Both the position numbers and the translations under genes were made by a program. Below, piece after piece: positions 1 through 7,950 of a DNA stretch of 64,000 nt. The notes under the pieces are model-generated. The model searched no databases and was not told the DNA's origin. It was given only the letters and a program-made list of their open reading frames with translations. Numbering within the stretch: the first letter of the stretch is position 1; each line of letters opens with the position of its first letter. This DNA comes from Nocardia mikamii NBRC 108933 (lineage in GTDB: Bacteria > Actinomycetota > Actinomycetes > Mycobacteriales > Mycobacteriaceae): NCBI RefSeq assembly GCF_001613505.1, contig NZ_BDCM01000017.1:1-64000 (forward strand), given 5' to 3'.

Positions 1-92
1 TGTGCCGTAGCGGCTCGGGTTGCGGACGTGCTTGGTTGGTACTTGGCTCGGCTGCCGACAGGTCAATCGGTTGCTGGAAGTCAGCGGAAGCG

Positions 93-242
93 TCAAACGG
101 GGGGCACGCGTACCAACACGGTGACCGCGGCCGCGGCCACGATCGCGCCGGCCGCGATGAGAACCGTTGCCGCCCAGCCAAACCAGCTCACTGCGGCATT
201 CAAACCATCCCCGCAGGCCATGCGCGAACTCACCAGCCTCAT
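93..242 (-). CDS. possible small single-TM protein
   Basis: A 49-residue frame whose C-terminal half is one strongly hydrophobic Ala/Val-rich segment ending close to the stop. Such a membrane-like pattern is more gene-like than the Arg/Pro-rich frames on the other strand. There is no recognisable domain and no clear ribosome binding site, and a longer start at 329 is possible. The rest of bases 1-513 holds nothing I can support. This is a weak call. Confidence 0.3.
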   Translation of the reverse strand: MRLVSSRMACGDGLNAAVSWFGWAATVLIAAGAIVAAAAVTVLVRVPPV

Positions 243-513
243 CGGCCCCGACGCGGCCCGCACCCACTGACCAGCAACTACGCCATATCCGCCCGAAATC
301 GGCCAATACCACGAGGGCCGTGGCACCAACGGCCCATCTCGTCATCCATTGGAAGCTCCCGAATCGATGACTCAGTTTTGGGCACCAGGCGAGCCGTACC
401 CGACTTACCTTCCGCAGTCGATCCCGAATCGGCCGGCACCCAGCCCGGTCAACCGGCTGTGGTCCGGATTCATCGCCAGCAGACCTTTTAGTTGCCCAAC
501 AAAGGGCAGCGCA

Positions 514-1605
514 TCACTGCTGCTGATTCGCGAGCGGGCCTGTGGTGGCTCCCTCCTGACCAGACCAATCCTCGAATCTGATCAGAGATGAGAATCCGAG
601 TTCGGTCGCTGCCTGCGCGAGTGTCGAGGACGGGATCGACCGGAAGTACGGAGCCTCACTGTTTCCCTCCTGAAAGACTGCATGGGCAACAAGACCAACG
701 ACCCTGCCGTCGAGCGCGACTACCGGACCACCACTATTCCCGCCGCGGGTGGTCGCCGAGTAAAGAAAACCAGGTCCATCCAACATTCCGACCTCTGGGT
801 TCACGACCTCACCACGATGCACGATTAGCGGTGACTCTGTCGCACAAGGTACGGGCGGGTAGCCGAGGGTGATCACATCGTCGGCCCAGACAGGATCCCG
901 GAATGCCAATCCCTGCGGCACATAGATCGCTTCGTCGACCGGCTCGATCTCGATCACTGCCATGTCGACACGGTCATGGACGTGAAATTTGACCACTCGC
1001 GCTCGCCCGGGGGCGACGCGGTGATGCTCGTACCAGGGCGGCGACACCGAGGAAGTGGTGATCTCTTCGTCGAGCCGCATGTCACGAACCACATGAGCGT
1101 TCGTCAGAACATGCGAGTCATCCAAAACAATCCCTGAACCGGTTCCGAAACCACCCTCTCGGGTCCGTCCACTGATCAGAACAGTTGCTGCGCCGATCGT
1201 CCGTACTATCAGTTCCGGTCCCAGTACGTCGGCAAGCCACAGGTATCCGCCGCGTTGGAAGCGAGTTATGCCGTGGTCAAGAGTTGCCCAGTACTGGTCA
1301 GCGAAGAGCAGACCAGTCGGATGCGCCAACTCCAACCGCCCCGAACGGACGAGTTGGCGGAGGATTGGACGAATATGATGGATTTCCTCAAACCACTCGA
1401 CCGAGGGGTCCTCGTGATTCAGGTAGTGCAGGAAGCCCGCGACATTCAGAGGCTTAATTGTGCTGTCGCCGTCAGCATCAGTGGTTTGGGGATTGCGGCT
1501 AATTACGGTGCGCATCTGTCGGTTCTGGTGTGGCGCAAAGAAACCCAGAGCGCGGGTTGCAACCAGCAGCCGCCATGTCAGCGAGCGTGGTTCGAGGGAA
1601 GGCAT
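514..1605 (-). CDS. trypsin-like serine protease with extra N-terminal domain
   Basis: A 363-residue protein whose C-terminal ~230 residues form a chymotrypsin/trypsin-fold peptidase. The catalytic triad is visible as His171 in LTNAHVV, Asp214 in DRVDMAVIEIE and Ser291 in GGNSGGPVV. The first ~130 residues are mixed helical and not recognised. There is no signal peptide or lipobox, so it probably acts inside the cell, unlike DegP/HtrA enzymes, and no PDZ domain follows. The start at 1605 was chosen because GAGGAG lies 9 bases upstream; the frame remains open to 1845, but that extension is Pro/Gly-rich and unlikely. It lies on the element side of the tRNA fragment at 2274-2320. Stand-alone cytosolic trypsin-like proteins in actinobacteria sometimes belong to regulatory or conflict systems; here that is inference. 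Confidence 0.82.
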   Translation of the reverse strand: MPSLEPRSLTWRLLVATRALGFFAPHQNRQMRTVISRNPQTTDADGDSTIKPLNVAGFLHYLNHEDPSVEWFEEIHHIRPILRQLVRSGRLELAHPTGLLFADQYWATLDHGITRFQRGGYLWLADVLGPELIVRTIGAATVLISGRTREGGFGTGSGIVLDDSHVLTNAHVVRDMRLDEEITTSSVSPPWYEHHRVAPGRARVVKFHVHDRVDMAVIEIEPVDEAIYVPQGLAFRDPVWADDVITLGYPPVPCATESPLIVHRGEVVNPEVGMLDGPGFLYSATTRGGNSGGPVVALDGRVVGLVAHAVFQEGNSEAPYFRSIPSSTLAQAATELGFSSLIRFEDWSGQEGATTGPLANQQQ

Positions 1606-1841
1606 CCCAACATTCTCCTCGACCGCAACGAACACGATGATCGCGGCTGTGGTTCCGAACCCGGTTCCCCCACCCTCCTCATTGCCTAATTGTCTCGCTC
1701 CAGACGGTCGCGTCAAGGGAAAACCCTTGACCCAGCCGCCTTCCGCTGAGGGCGGCAAGTATGAGAATGATGGGAGAGAGCAGTCGGAGACGGATATGCG
1801 GCCTATCCATCGCGCAAAAGCCCTAGTCATCGTCGGTACGC

Positions 1842-2081
1842 TCATTCACCCGCATCACGGCCTGCCTCCATCGCCGAGACACAGAGCTCTTCGCGCGTAA
1901 CGTCTTTCCGAACCCAGTACCAATCGACATGCCCGTCATCGGCAGGCTTGCACCACTCGTCGACCCCATGTACCTCAAGAACCGTTCCATAGAACTGAAC
2001 CATCGGGATCTCGCCGTCCGGGGATTCCTGTCCGGACTGCCTGACGCATGTAATGCGGTCCCCAACTCGGATTTCGGCCAT
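1842..2081 (-). CDS. small hypothetical protein
   Basis: 79 residues beginning MAEIRVGDRITC and rich in acidic residues and tryptophan. The opening resembles a small beta-barrel of the KOW or SH3 kind (IRVGDRI, then a GTVLEVHG strand), but this is only a resemblance. A longer overlapping frame on the same strand is Arg/Ser-rich and less protein-like. It sits upstream of, and in the same direction as, the protease gene, with about 240 bases between them. No function is assigned. Confidence 0.6.
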   Translation of the reverse strand: MAEIRVGDRITCVRQSGQESPDGEIPMVQFYGTVLEVHGVDEWCKPADDGHVDWYWVRKDVTREELCVSAMEAGRDAGE

Positions 2082-2164
2082 CGCCGACGGTATGCCGGGC
2101 CGCTACTAGTACAAGTCGCCTCGCCGGAAGAGTGTTGCCGTAGGCCATTCCGGTCTCGGATCGC

Positions 2165-2190
2165 TGTCACGAGCGTGTCACAAGTGTCAC
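2165..2190. promoter_or_regulatory. three helically phased TGTCAC repeats
   Basis: TGTCAC occurs at 2165, 2176 and 2185, that is every 9-11 bases, followed at once by an inverted GACAC. Short direct repeats phased to the DNA helix beside an attachment core are typical of arm-type integrase or excisionase sites. They lie about 85 bases left of the tRNA fragment. The repeats are read directly; the role is inferred from their place. Confidence 0.5.
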
Positions 2191-2273
2191 GGACACAGCC
2201 AGACAACCGCAGATAGCCTGACCGGGTGGCGAAGCCGAATCGCCAGGATACGGACCACACCGTACATGCCAAA

Positions 2274-2320
2274 CCTGCCTCCGGAGCAGAAGGCCGCAGG
2301 TTCGAACCCTGCCGAGGGCA
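2274..2320 (+). other. 3' fragment of tRNA-Arg(CCG), probable attachment site
   Basis: The sequence matches the 3' half of a tRNA. An anticodon loop CTCCGGA (anticodon CCG, Arg) is followed by the 3' strand of its stem, then a perfect T-arm (2296-2300 pairs with 2308-2312 around TTCGAAC), then a 7-base acceptor 3' strand and discriminator A2320. The 5' half is absent: no matching 5' acceptor strand or D-arm lies upstream. Tyrosine-recombinase elements that insert in a tRNA 3' end leave exactly such a duplicate at the far end. Because the fragment reads on the plus strand and keeps a downstream hairpin, the element should lie to the left and older chromosome (or a second, tandem element) to the right. 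Confidence 0.75.
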
Positions 2321-2332
2321 CAGCAGAAACTA

Positions 2333-2365
2333 CCCCTGACCAGCACCTCAGTCGGTCGGGGTTCT
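2333..2365 (+). terminator. terminator after the tRNA fragment
   Basis: CCCC and GACC (2333-2341, with one bulged T) pair with GGTC and GGGG at 2354-2361, and TTCTCTT follows. It lies 12 bases after the tRNA 3' end, the usual place for a tRNA terminator. This suggests that the DNA to the right is the native downstream flank. Confidence 0.55.
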
Positions 2366-2457
2366 CTTCGGCCCGACGACTGTAGCCTACGGCCGATTTC
2401 TGGTTTCACCCTGGTCAGCCGTGGTAACGAATCGCCGCCTGCGCGCTATCCCCTTGC

Positions 2458-3066
2458 ATGACAACCGAACACCCGCCCGCCCCCGGCGGCTCGCGGCGCA
2501 AGCGGATCCTGCTCCTCAGCTTCCTCGGGTTTGCTGTCGTAGTACTGCTGCTCGGCATCATCGGTGCTGTCGCCGATACCGACGATGACGATTCGAAGAA
2601 CTCGGCCGCCGGATCGAGCACTCGCGCCAGCGCCACAACCTCGGCCCGCGCCGCCACGCCAACCACCGTGGCGGCACCGGCCATCACGACCGCCGCCCCG
2701 CCGGCGCCCCTGCCGATGAGTGCGGCGCCCGCCGTCGTCCCGGGCGTGTCTCGCTCGCCGCGGTGTCAGCCCGTTCCAGACCGCTACCTCGCCGCGGTGA
2801 ACGGCTCGTTCATCGACTCCCGGTACTCACTGGGGAACGCGTGGGCGATCAACGGCAGCGACGGCGTGTGGATCGGCGGGCACATCATGGACGGCGACAA
2901 GCGGGTGTCGAGCGCCGACGTCTGGTATGCCAAGGGCGCGGCCGTGTGGTCTCTGTCCGGCGGAGCGAGACGAAACTCACAGCTCCCCGACGGCCGCCAC
3001 ATCCTCAACCTCTCGGCCGGCGACGACGACGGAATCGCGGTGCAGGGCTGTGTCACTGCCCGATGA
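2458..3066 (+). CDS. membrane-anchored hypothetical protein
   Basis: 202 residues. A short basic N-terminus (SRRKR) is followed by one transmembrane segment at about residues 19-42. A low-complexity Ala/Thr/Pro linker then leads to a soluble domain of ~100 residues with two cysteines (CQPVPDRY and QGCVTAR) that could form a disulfide outside the cell. The layout is type II membrane with an extracytoplasmic domain. It matches no family I can name. Its 3' end overlaps the start of the next gene by 17 bases, so the two are probably cotranscribed. Confidence 0.75.
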   Translation: MTTEHPPAPGGSRRKRILLLSFLGFAVVVLLLGIIGAVADTDDDDSKNSAAGSSTRASATTSARAATPTTVAAPAITTAAPPAPLPMSAAPAVVPGVSRSPRCQPVPDRYLAAVNGSFIDSRYSLGNAWAINGSDGVWIGGHIMDGDKRVSSADVWYAKGAAVWSLSGGARRNSQLPDGRHILNLSAGDDDGIAVQGCVTAR

Positions 3067-3721
3067 CCGATTAGGCAGGCCGCGTACTCGGACTGTATGG
3101 CTATGGACGGCGACCGGGACCTCGGTCGCCGTCCTGCTGCTCTGGGGCGGGACTCAGCTCGCGAAGGCCAACGGCCAGAATGTCGACTGGTACACCGGAT
3201 TCGGGCAGTGGTTGGGGGCGCTCGGCAGCCTCATAGCGGCCGTTGTCGCACTCTGGATAGCAACAACCGACCGCCAACACACCGAACGCGCTCGACAGGC
3301 AGAGCGAGACGAGGTCGCCGCAGATCGCGCACGGGAAGCCGGGCTGGTGTTCGTCGTCGCGAAGAAACTCATGACCGACGACTCGGTCACGCCAGTGACG
3401 CTGGAAGCCGGGGTGTACGTGAAGAATTGGCGCAACTCCCGGATCTTCGACCTAGAAATTTCCCGCTTCGTCCAGGACGGCGTCGTGGTCGATGACCTCA
3501 AATTCAAGCGGCGGATCATTCTCTACCCCAACCCGGGCGGCGTGGCCGAGAAACTTGAGCTGTTGCCGGTTCTCAGCCTCCAGACCGACCAAACGCTGTC
3601 TCTCTTCCCGAAGGATCTCCCCGACGTTCCCGCCGAATACGTGGCTCTCCGCTACACCGACGAGACGGGCCGCCGTTGGGAAGTAGACACAAACGGTGGC
3701 CCAGCACGCAAAATCTCCTAA
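3050..3721 (+). CDS. two-TM hypothetical protein
   Basis: About 223 residues from a GTG at 3050 that overlaps the end of the preceding gene; a longer in-frame reading from 2927 would overlap it by 140 bases and is unlikely. Two transmembrane segments lie near residues 14-34 and 53-71. A charged coiled-coil-like stretch (TTDRQHTERARQAERDEVA) follows, and then a ~130-residue beta-rich cytosolic domain. Similar small two-TM plus coiled-coil proteins are common in actinobacteria and have no known role. Confidence 0.65.
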   Translation: MSLPDDRLGRPRTRTVWLWTATGTSVAVLLLWGGTQLAKANGQNVDWYTGFGQWLGALGSLIAAVVALWIATTDRQHTERARQAERDEVAADRAREAGLVFVVAKKLMTDDSVTPVTLEAGVYVKNWRNSRIFDLEISRFVQDGVVVDDLKFKRRIILYPNPGGVAEKLELLPVLSLQTDQTLSLFPKDLPDVPAEYVALRYTDETGRRWEVDTNGGPARKIS

Positions 3722-3861
3722 AGTATGCGACACCAATTGCGAAGCCAAAGGGCGTGGCAGATGAGGTAGTCACTCACCCTCACCTGTTCAGCGACTTCCC
3801 GAGGGTCGCCGTCGGGGTCGATACCGACTCTGATCAATGACGCGCGCTCGACGTCGTCCAT
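3718..3861 (-). CDS. possible 47-residue protein
   Basis: A short frame starting MDDVERASLIRVG and overlapping the stop region of the preceding plus-strand gene. Its composition is balanced (acidic N-terminus, Trp/Arg C-terminus), and the frame has no Arg/Pro runs. A longer reading to 4029 would run antisense to the next gene. No domain is seen. The call is weak. Confidence 0.3.
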   Translation of the reverse strand: MDDVERASLIRVGIDPDGDPREVAEQVRVSDYLICHALWLRNWCRIL

Positions 3862-3937
3862 ACATGTAGGACGGGGCGGGTTGCTGTTCGGTTGCACTCG
3901 CCGCACCGAAACAGCGGATCGATTACAGTTCGCACAC

Positions 3938-4258
3938 ATGTTCGAGGACTGGCCGGACCCGTTCAACCTCCGCCGCACCGTGGACCCGCCGCCACCGGTC
4001 CTGGTCGACCTCTCCGTCATCTTCCCCACCGGAGCCGACGTCGGCCGTCCGTTCGGACGGAATCACATCGCGATGGGTATCAAGGTTGGCGGCCTCGTCG
4101 TCACCGGTCAGACTCCCGGGCGGTTGCACATGTGGGCGCGCGCAGCCGACGGAACATGGCTCGGCCTGGTCGATTTCGTGCTGATGACCGGGAATGAGCA
4201 GGGACGGGTGCCGGTGCGGCAGTGGGTGCCGCAGCGAGCGCTCAGGGCCGCGCGTTGA
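3938..4258 (+). CDS. small hypothetical protein
   Basis: 106 residues, starting MFEDWPDPFNLRRTV, acidic and Trp-rich at first and basic at the end. The ATG at 3938 was preferred over 3881 because the extension is Arg/Thr-rich and unlike the rest. The central part (IKVGGLVVTGQTPGRLHMWA) looks like a compact beta fold. It converges with the XRE gene, and a strong hairpin separates them. Function unknown. Confidence 0.6.
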   Translation: MFEDWPDPFNLRRTVDPPPPVLVDLSVIFPTGADVGRPFGRNHIAMGIKVGGLVVTGQTPGRLHMWARAADGTWLGLVDFVLMTGNEQGRVPVRQWVPQRALRAAR

Positions 4259-4276
4259 GTGCGCCGGATACGCGTC

Positions 4277-4309
4277 GGGAGCCGCCCCGGTCAGAGCGAG
4301 GCGGCTCCC
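4277..4309. terminator. bidirectional terminator hairpin
   Basis: GGGAGCCGCC (4277-4286) and GGCGGCTCCC (4300-4309) form a perfect 10-bp stem with a 13-base loop, in the gap between two convergent genes. There is no long T-run, as is usual in actinobacteria. Confidence 0.6.
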
Positions 4310-4342
4310 TTGACGAGCACAGTGGCACTGTGCCCCAACAGC

Positions 4343-5569
4343 TTACGCGGCTAGACCGACGCGCTGTCCGAGTTCGCGGACCTCGTCGCGCATCCCGGCG
4401 GGCGGCGACTTCAACAGGCCGAGGACCATGTCGCGGGCATACCCGTTGTATTTGATCGTCTCCGGGGCCGTGCGCTCCGACTTCGCGAGCAGCGCAAGCG
4501 CCGCAGTCGACTCCCCCTGCTGAGTGTGGGCACGGGCGACCTCGATGAAATGACGGCTGCGACGCGGCACCGACACGATGTCGTCCGGGTCGAACCCGGA
4601 GGCGGAGCGGAGTGCCTCACCGGAGCGTCGGAGCTCGACACCAAGCGTCACTGCGTGCGCCGACATCACTGGCATCGAGAATGACGTCTGTACGTGCCGA
4701 TACGCGGGACCGAGCCGCCGGGCGAACTCATCGGCGCGCTCCCATGCTGCCCATGCGTTGCCGTACCGGCCGCGGCGGGCGTAGACGTAGGCGATTTCGG
4801 CCTCCAGCGCGCCCACGATTCCACGCCAATCGTCGGCGGTCGCGTCGCGCTCGATATACGGGGCAAGGCGGTCTATCGAGTCCCGGGAAAGATCGATCGC
4901 TTCCTCCCACCGACCGGAGTCGCGCAGCGCCTGGACCATCCCCCACGCGCTGCACGCGATCACGTACGGGTCGTCCGCTTCGTATCCCTGTTCGAGCGCC
5001 CGGTCGGCGACCATCCACACCAACTCTGGAGCGGGCTGATATGCCACGTAGAAATCGGCCAGCTGGTAGACGCCGGCGAGTAGCTTCCGCGCGGCGCGAC
5101 GCTCCGGCCCGGAAGCGGTGCGTGCGGCGCCCTGCGCGTCGCGAATCAGGCCCGGCAGCAGCGCCCCGAGCTGTGTGCGGTGATCCGGGCTGGAGTGCCG
5201 GATGTGCCATGCTTGCCGCAGTCGTTCGGCGAGATGCTGCGTGCTCGGCTGCCGGTCACGCGACGTGATCCGGAAGTCGGTCAGCGCCGATTGCACCTGC
5301 GTCAACGCAGCGTGGCGCTCACCTGCGAACACCACGACAGGCACAGCGTGGTCATCTCCGGTCAATTCGGCGAGGTCCTCGATGTCCAAGGCCTGCGCGA
5401 TCCGGAGCAACATCGGTAGTCGCGGGGTCTGCAGGCGGCCGGTTTCTACAGCCTTCAACCATCCGCCAGATCGTCCAAGCAGCCCCGCCAAGACGGGGCG
5501 TGACATTCCCGCGCGTTCGCGGTGAATCTTGATCCGCTGGCCAATCGCCAGGCTGTTCCCGGCATGCAC
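4343..5569 (-). CDS. XRE-family regulator with TPR-like C-terminus
   Basis: 408 residues. An N-terminal helix-turn-helix spans about residues 9-65 (IGQRIKIHRERAGMSRPVLA, then a GWLKAVETGR recognition region). The remaining ~330 residues are alpha-helical with TPR-like spacing, for example WEEAIDLSRDSIDRLAP and TQQGESTAALALLAKSE. This is the layout of actinobacterial XRE regulators whose helical domain senses a ligand or partner. It diverges from the plus-strand cluster that starts at 5758. A GGGTAC-N5-GTACCC palindrome between them is a candidate operator, so it probably controls itself and the kinase/glycosylase/radical SAM cluster. Confidence 0.9.
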   Translation of the reverse strand: MHAGNSLAIGQRIKIHRERAGMSRPVLAGLLGRSGGWLKAVETGRLQTPRLPMLLRIAQALDIEDLAELTGDDHAVPVVVFAGERHAALTQVQSALTDFRITSRDRQPSTQHLAERLRQAWHIRHSSPDHRTQLGALLPGLIRDAQGAARTASGPERRAARKLLAGVYQLADFYVAYQPAPELVWMVADRALEQGYEADDPYVIACSAWGMVQALRDSGRWEEAIDLSRDSIDRLAPYIERDATADDWRGIVGALEAEIAYVYARRGRYGNAWAAWERADEFARRLGPAYRHVQTSFSMPVMSAHAVTLGVELRRSGEALRSASGFDPDDIVSVPRRSRHFIEVARAHTQQGESTAALALLAKSERTAPETIKYNGYARDMVLGLLKSPPAGMRDEVRELGQRVGLAA

Positions 5570-5624
5570 GATAGTGCCTCCCGCTGATTGTGCTCGTCAG
5601 CACCAAGCGTATCGCCGATGTATG

Positions 5625-5641
5625 GGGTACGGAATGTACCC
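5625..5641. promoter_or_regulatory. candidate operator, GGGTAC-N5-GTACCC
   Basis: A perfect 6-5-6 palindrome lies in the 188-base divergent gap between the XRE gene and the plus-strand cluster. Its place and symmetry suit a dimeric HTH protein. The binding protein is inferred. Confidence 0.4.
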
Positions 5642-5757
5642 GGTGAATCAGTCTCGCGCTCATACGGTCTGGTCAACCTCGCCGCCGGGTGAATTCGTCA
5701 TCCCCGGCGGCGAGCGGCCCACCAACTCACGGACCAGCAATCGAGAGCGAACTGACC

Positions 5758-6087
5758 ATGAGCATCGATGCCATCGGATATGTGCGGAGCGACGTCTCCG
5801 GAACCCACCAGAAAGCCGACGAGGAACGCCTGCGCGCGCACGCCAAGTGCCACGGCTACAACCTCAAGAAGACGATCGTCTTCGGCTCACACACCGACGA
5901 TCCCGAGCACCGACTCGGCGCGGTCCTCGACCGGATGGACGGTGTCGAGGCCGTCATCGTCCCCACCGTCCAGCACTTCGACGGCGACCAGGTGCCCGAC
6001 GCCATCTCCTCCCACGTCGACGTCGTTGTCGTCGCGCCGCCGACCAAGCTCGTCCGGCTGGCCCAGCTCGCCCGGGTGGGCCGGTGA
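5758..6087 (+). CDS. resolvase-like Rossmann-fold protein lacking a DNA-binding domain
   Basis: 109 residues starting MSIDAIGYVRSDVSG. The order of elements (IGYVR strand, helix EERLRAHAKCHGY, later VEAVIVPTVQHFDG and VDVVVVAP) resembles the N-terminal catalytic domain of serine recombinases. However, the R-x-S-T nucleophile motif reads R-S-D-V-S-G, and no C-terminal HTH or zinc domain follows. It is a relative of the protein at 7061-7708 (shared VRxxVSG). It overlaps the next gene by GTGA. A regulatory or binding role is more likely than recombination. The ATG at 5758 was chosen over 5689 because the extension is low-complexity. Confidence 0.65.
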   Translation: MSIDAIGYVRSDVSGTHQKADEERLRAHAKCHGYNLKKTIVFGSHTDDPEHRLGAVLDRMDGVEAVIVPTVQHFDGDQVPDAISSHVDVVVVAPPTKLVRLAQLARVGR

Positions 6088-6233
6088 ACCAACTCCCCCA
6101 GCGCATCCCGGAGCAGCACCTTGACGCACGGAAGTTGCCCCGCCCATCCGCCGACTACGTCGCCGCAGTCGCCGACGGCCTTCGCTGGTGGGCGGAACGC
6201 GACCGTATCGCCCCCGTGCGGCGGCCGGCATGA
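6084..6233 (+). CDS. 49-residue coupled small protein
   Basis: It starts with GTG inside the GTGA overlap with the preceding gene and ends in an ATGA overlap with the methyltransferase, so translational coupling holds on both sides. The sequence includes PRPSADYVAAVADGLRWWAE, a likely amphipathic helix, and a basic tail. No family is recognised. The two overlaps are the main evidence that it is real. Confidence 0.6.
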   Translation: MNQLPQRIPEQHLDARKLPRPSADYVAAVADGLRWWAERDRIAPVRRPA

Positions 6234-7015
6234 CCGGCACCGACACCGGGGACGAGCGGCTCATCAACCGGCTCGTCGAATCCATGGGCAAACCACAATC
6301 CGCGCGGGTCTGGGATGCTCTCGACTGGGGCAAAGACAACTATGAGGTCGACCGCATTCTCGCCGAGCGTGTGCGCGCACAGTTTCCGGGCGCCAGCACC
6401 GCGGTCCGGGCCGCCCGCGTGTTCCACCGAGGTGCCATCGAGACGCTCGCACGCGATGGGGTGCGCCAGTTCCTCGATATCGGCGCCGGGCTCGGGCCGA
6501 GCGTTCACCTCGTCGCCCAGCGCGAAAAACCGGACGCCGACATCGTCTATGTGGACAACGATCCGCTCGTGCTGTGTCATGGCCGCGCGATGTCCGCCAA
6601 CGACACCGTGCATTGGTTCGCGGGGGAACTCGAAAATCCGCAAGCCATCCTCGATTTCGCGAGCAAACGGCTCGATTTCAACGAGCCGACCGCGGTGTCG
6701 ATTGTCGGGGTGATCGAGTTGGTGCCGGGCCAGTCCCACGCGCTGCGCTGGGTGCGTGCGCTGCTCGCGCCGCTCGCGGCCGGATCCGCGCTCGTCCTGA
6801 GCACGGCCACCGCAGACCATGCACCCGAGCAGATCGAGGAAGCCGCCCGCACATACACGAACGACGGCATCCTGTACCGGCCTCGCACCCGCGAGCAAGT
6901 CGCCGCGTTCTTCGAGCACCTGGTCCTCGATGAGCCCGGCATCGTCACCCCGACCCTCGGCAAGGCAACCGACGCCGAGGTGTCCACCTACGCGGCGATC
7001 GGCCGCAAACCGTAG
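6230..7015 (+). CDS. SAM-dependent methyltransferase, PF04672 type
   Basis: 261 residues. The glycine-rich SAM motif reads FLDIGAGLGPSVHLVAQ near residue 85, followed by the acidic strand end IVYVDNDPLVL that holds the ribose hydroxyls. DERLINRLVESMGKPQSARV and the WDALDWGKDNYEVDR segment are typical of the actinobacterial SAM methyltransferase family once called DUF574. Members of this family are often encoded beside regulators or secondary-metabolite genes, and their substrate is unknown. The start at 6230 lies in an ATGA overlap with the upstream small gene. It belongs to the plus-strand cluster facing the XRE regulator. Confidence 0.9.
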   Translation: MTGTDTGDERLINRLVESMGKPQSARVWDALDWGKDNYEVDRILAERVRAQFPGASTAVRAARVFHRGAIETLARDGVRQFLDIGAGLGPSVHLVAQREKPDADIVYVDNDPLVLCHGRAMSANDTVHWFAGELENPQAILDFASKRLDFNEPTAVSIVGVIELVPGQSHALRWVRALLAPLAAGSALVLSTATADHAPEQIEEAARTYTNDGILYRPRTREQVAAFFEHLVLDEPGIVTPTLGKATDAEVSTYAAIGRKP

Positions 7016-7060
7016 CTCCCTGGCGGCAGGAACCGTCCACACAAGACAAGAGGACAGGGA

Positions 7061-7708
7061 ATGGATTTCGGCCAACCGAACCAGAAGCCAACTGCGATAT
7101 GCCTCGTACGCGCGGAAGTCTCCGGCCCCCACGCGCCACGACACGCGATGGAGGTCCAGCGTCACGCAGAACGGCTCGGCTACCTCCACCTCTACACAGT
7201 GCATCCCCCGGCCGACGCCACCGATCCGGTCGGCTACGCGCTCGGTCTGGCCGCCAGCCTGAATGTCGACGCGATGGTGGTCTACGACCTGGAAACCGTC
7301 GGCAACACGCCGAGCCGGGTCTGCGAGATGTTCGATCTCGAAACAGTCTGTCCCCCAGCGACTTGGGCTGCGGACCTGCCGGGCTTCTCCGACCCGGAGC
7401 ACTCACATCCGCTGCAGCCACTCACCGCCGACACAGCGCACCAGATCATGCAGCAGCACAAGAATTGCCGAGCCGTCGAATGCCCGCGCAAGGCGAGCGC
7501 GTACAGCTGCCTCGTCCGCGAGGGCAAGATCGTTCCGCCGGTCGACATCCCTCGCGAGCGCGCAGCTGCTCACGGGCCGAGATTCCGGCCGCGGCGCACC
7601 GACGACGCTCCGCTACCGCACGGGGTGAACCTCGAGATCCTGCTCGACGTCTTAGGCGGGCTGGCCGACAACGCCTCGGTCCGGGGAAGCGATAGCGAGC
7701 CGAGATGA
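7061..7708 (+). CDS. hypothetical protein with resolvase-like N-terminal fold
   Basis: 215 residues. The first ~110 (AICLVRAEVSG, helix HAMEVQRHAERLGY, then LNVDAMVVYDLETVG) parallel the protein at 5758-6087, including VRxxVSG. The second half contains a CRAVECPRKASAYSCLV stretch and a basic tail. GGACAGGGA stands just before the ATG. As in its paralog, no catalytic Ser in the serine-recombinase position is seen. It overlaps the next gene by 4 bases. Function unknown; it is possibly a nucleotide- or DNA-binding partner of the cluster. Confidence 0.7.
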   Translation: MDFGQPNQKPTAICLVRAEVSGPHAPRHAMEVQRHAERLGYLHLYTVHPPADATDPVGYALGLAASLNVDAMVVYDLETVGNTPSRVCEMFDLETVCPPATWAADLPGFSDPEHSHPLQPLTADTAHQIMQQHKNCRAVECPRKASAYSCLVREGKIVPPVDIPRERAAAHGPRFRPRRTDDAPLPHGVNLEILLDVLGGLADNASVRGSDSEPR

Positions 7709-7950
7709 GCTTCACCGAACCCACTGAAGCTCAACCCGACTCGCCGCTACCGCACGAACCGGACATCGGTCTGTGCCTACTTATCACCGTCCCGAATACT
7801 CATGAGCTGAAGCTCGTCGCATGCATGCCGGCCGCGATCCGGTTCGCATTGCATTGGGTCGCCGACTACCGGGCTGTCTCGGTGACTTTCGAGGCGCCGG
7901 ATCCCCGGCGCCGGCGGCTGCCCTGCGAACGATTGTGGGCACTTCCTTGA
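7705..7950 (+). CDS. small hypothetical protein
   Basis: 81 residues starting in an ATGA overlap with the gene before it and ending in a TTGA overlap with the gene after it. The acidic/Pro-rich N-terminus leads into a compact domain (GLCLLITVPNTHELKLVACM, then HWVADYRAVSVTFEAPD). No family is recognised. The coupling supports it as a real member of the cluster. Confidence 0.7.
   Translation: MSFTEPTEAQPDSPLPHEPDIGLCLLITVPNTHELKLVACMPAAIRFALHWVADYRAVSVTFEAPDPRRRRLPCERLWALP

Noticed and set aside
2200..2320. A complete tRNA gene ending at 2320
   Set aside because: No 5' acceptor strand complementary to CGAGGGC and no D-arm were found upstream; only the 3' half is present.
6155..7402. A 415-codon minus-strand frame over the methyltransferase
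   Set aside because: The plus-strand frames have clear SAM-binding motifs and coupled starts; the antisense frame has none.
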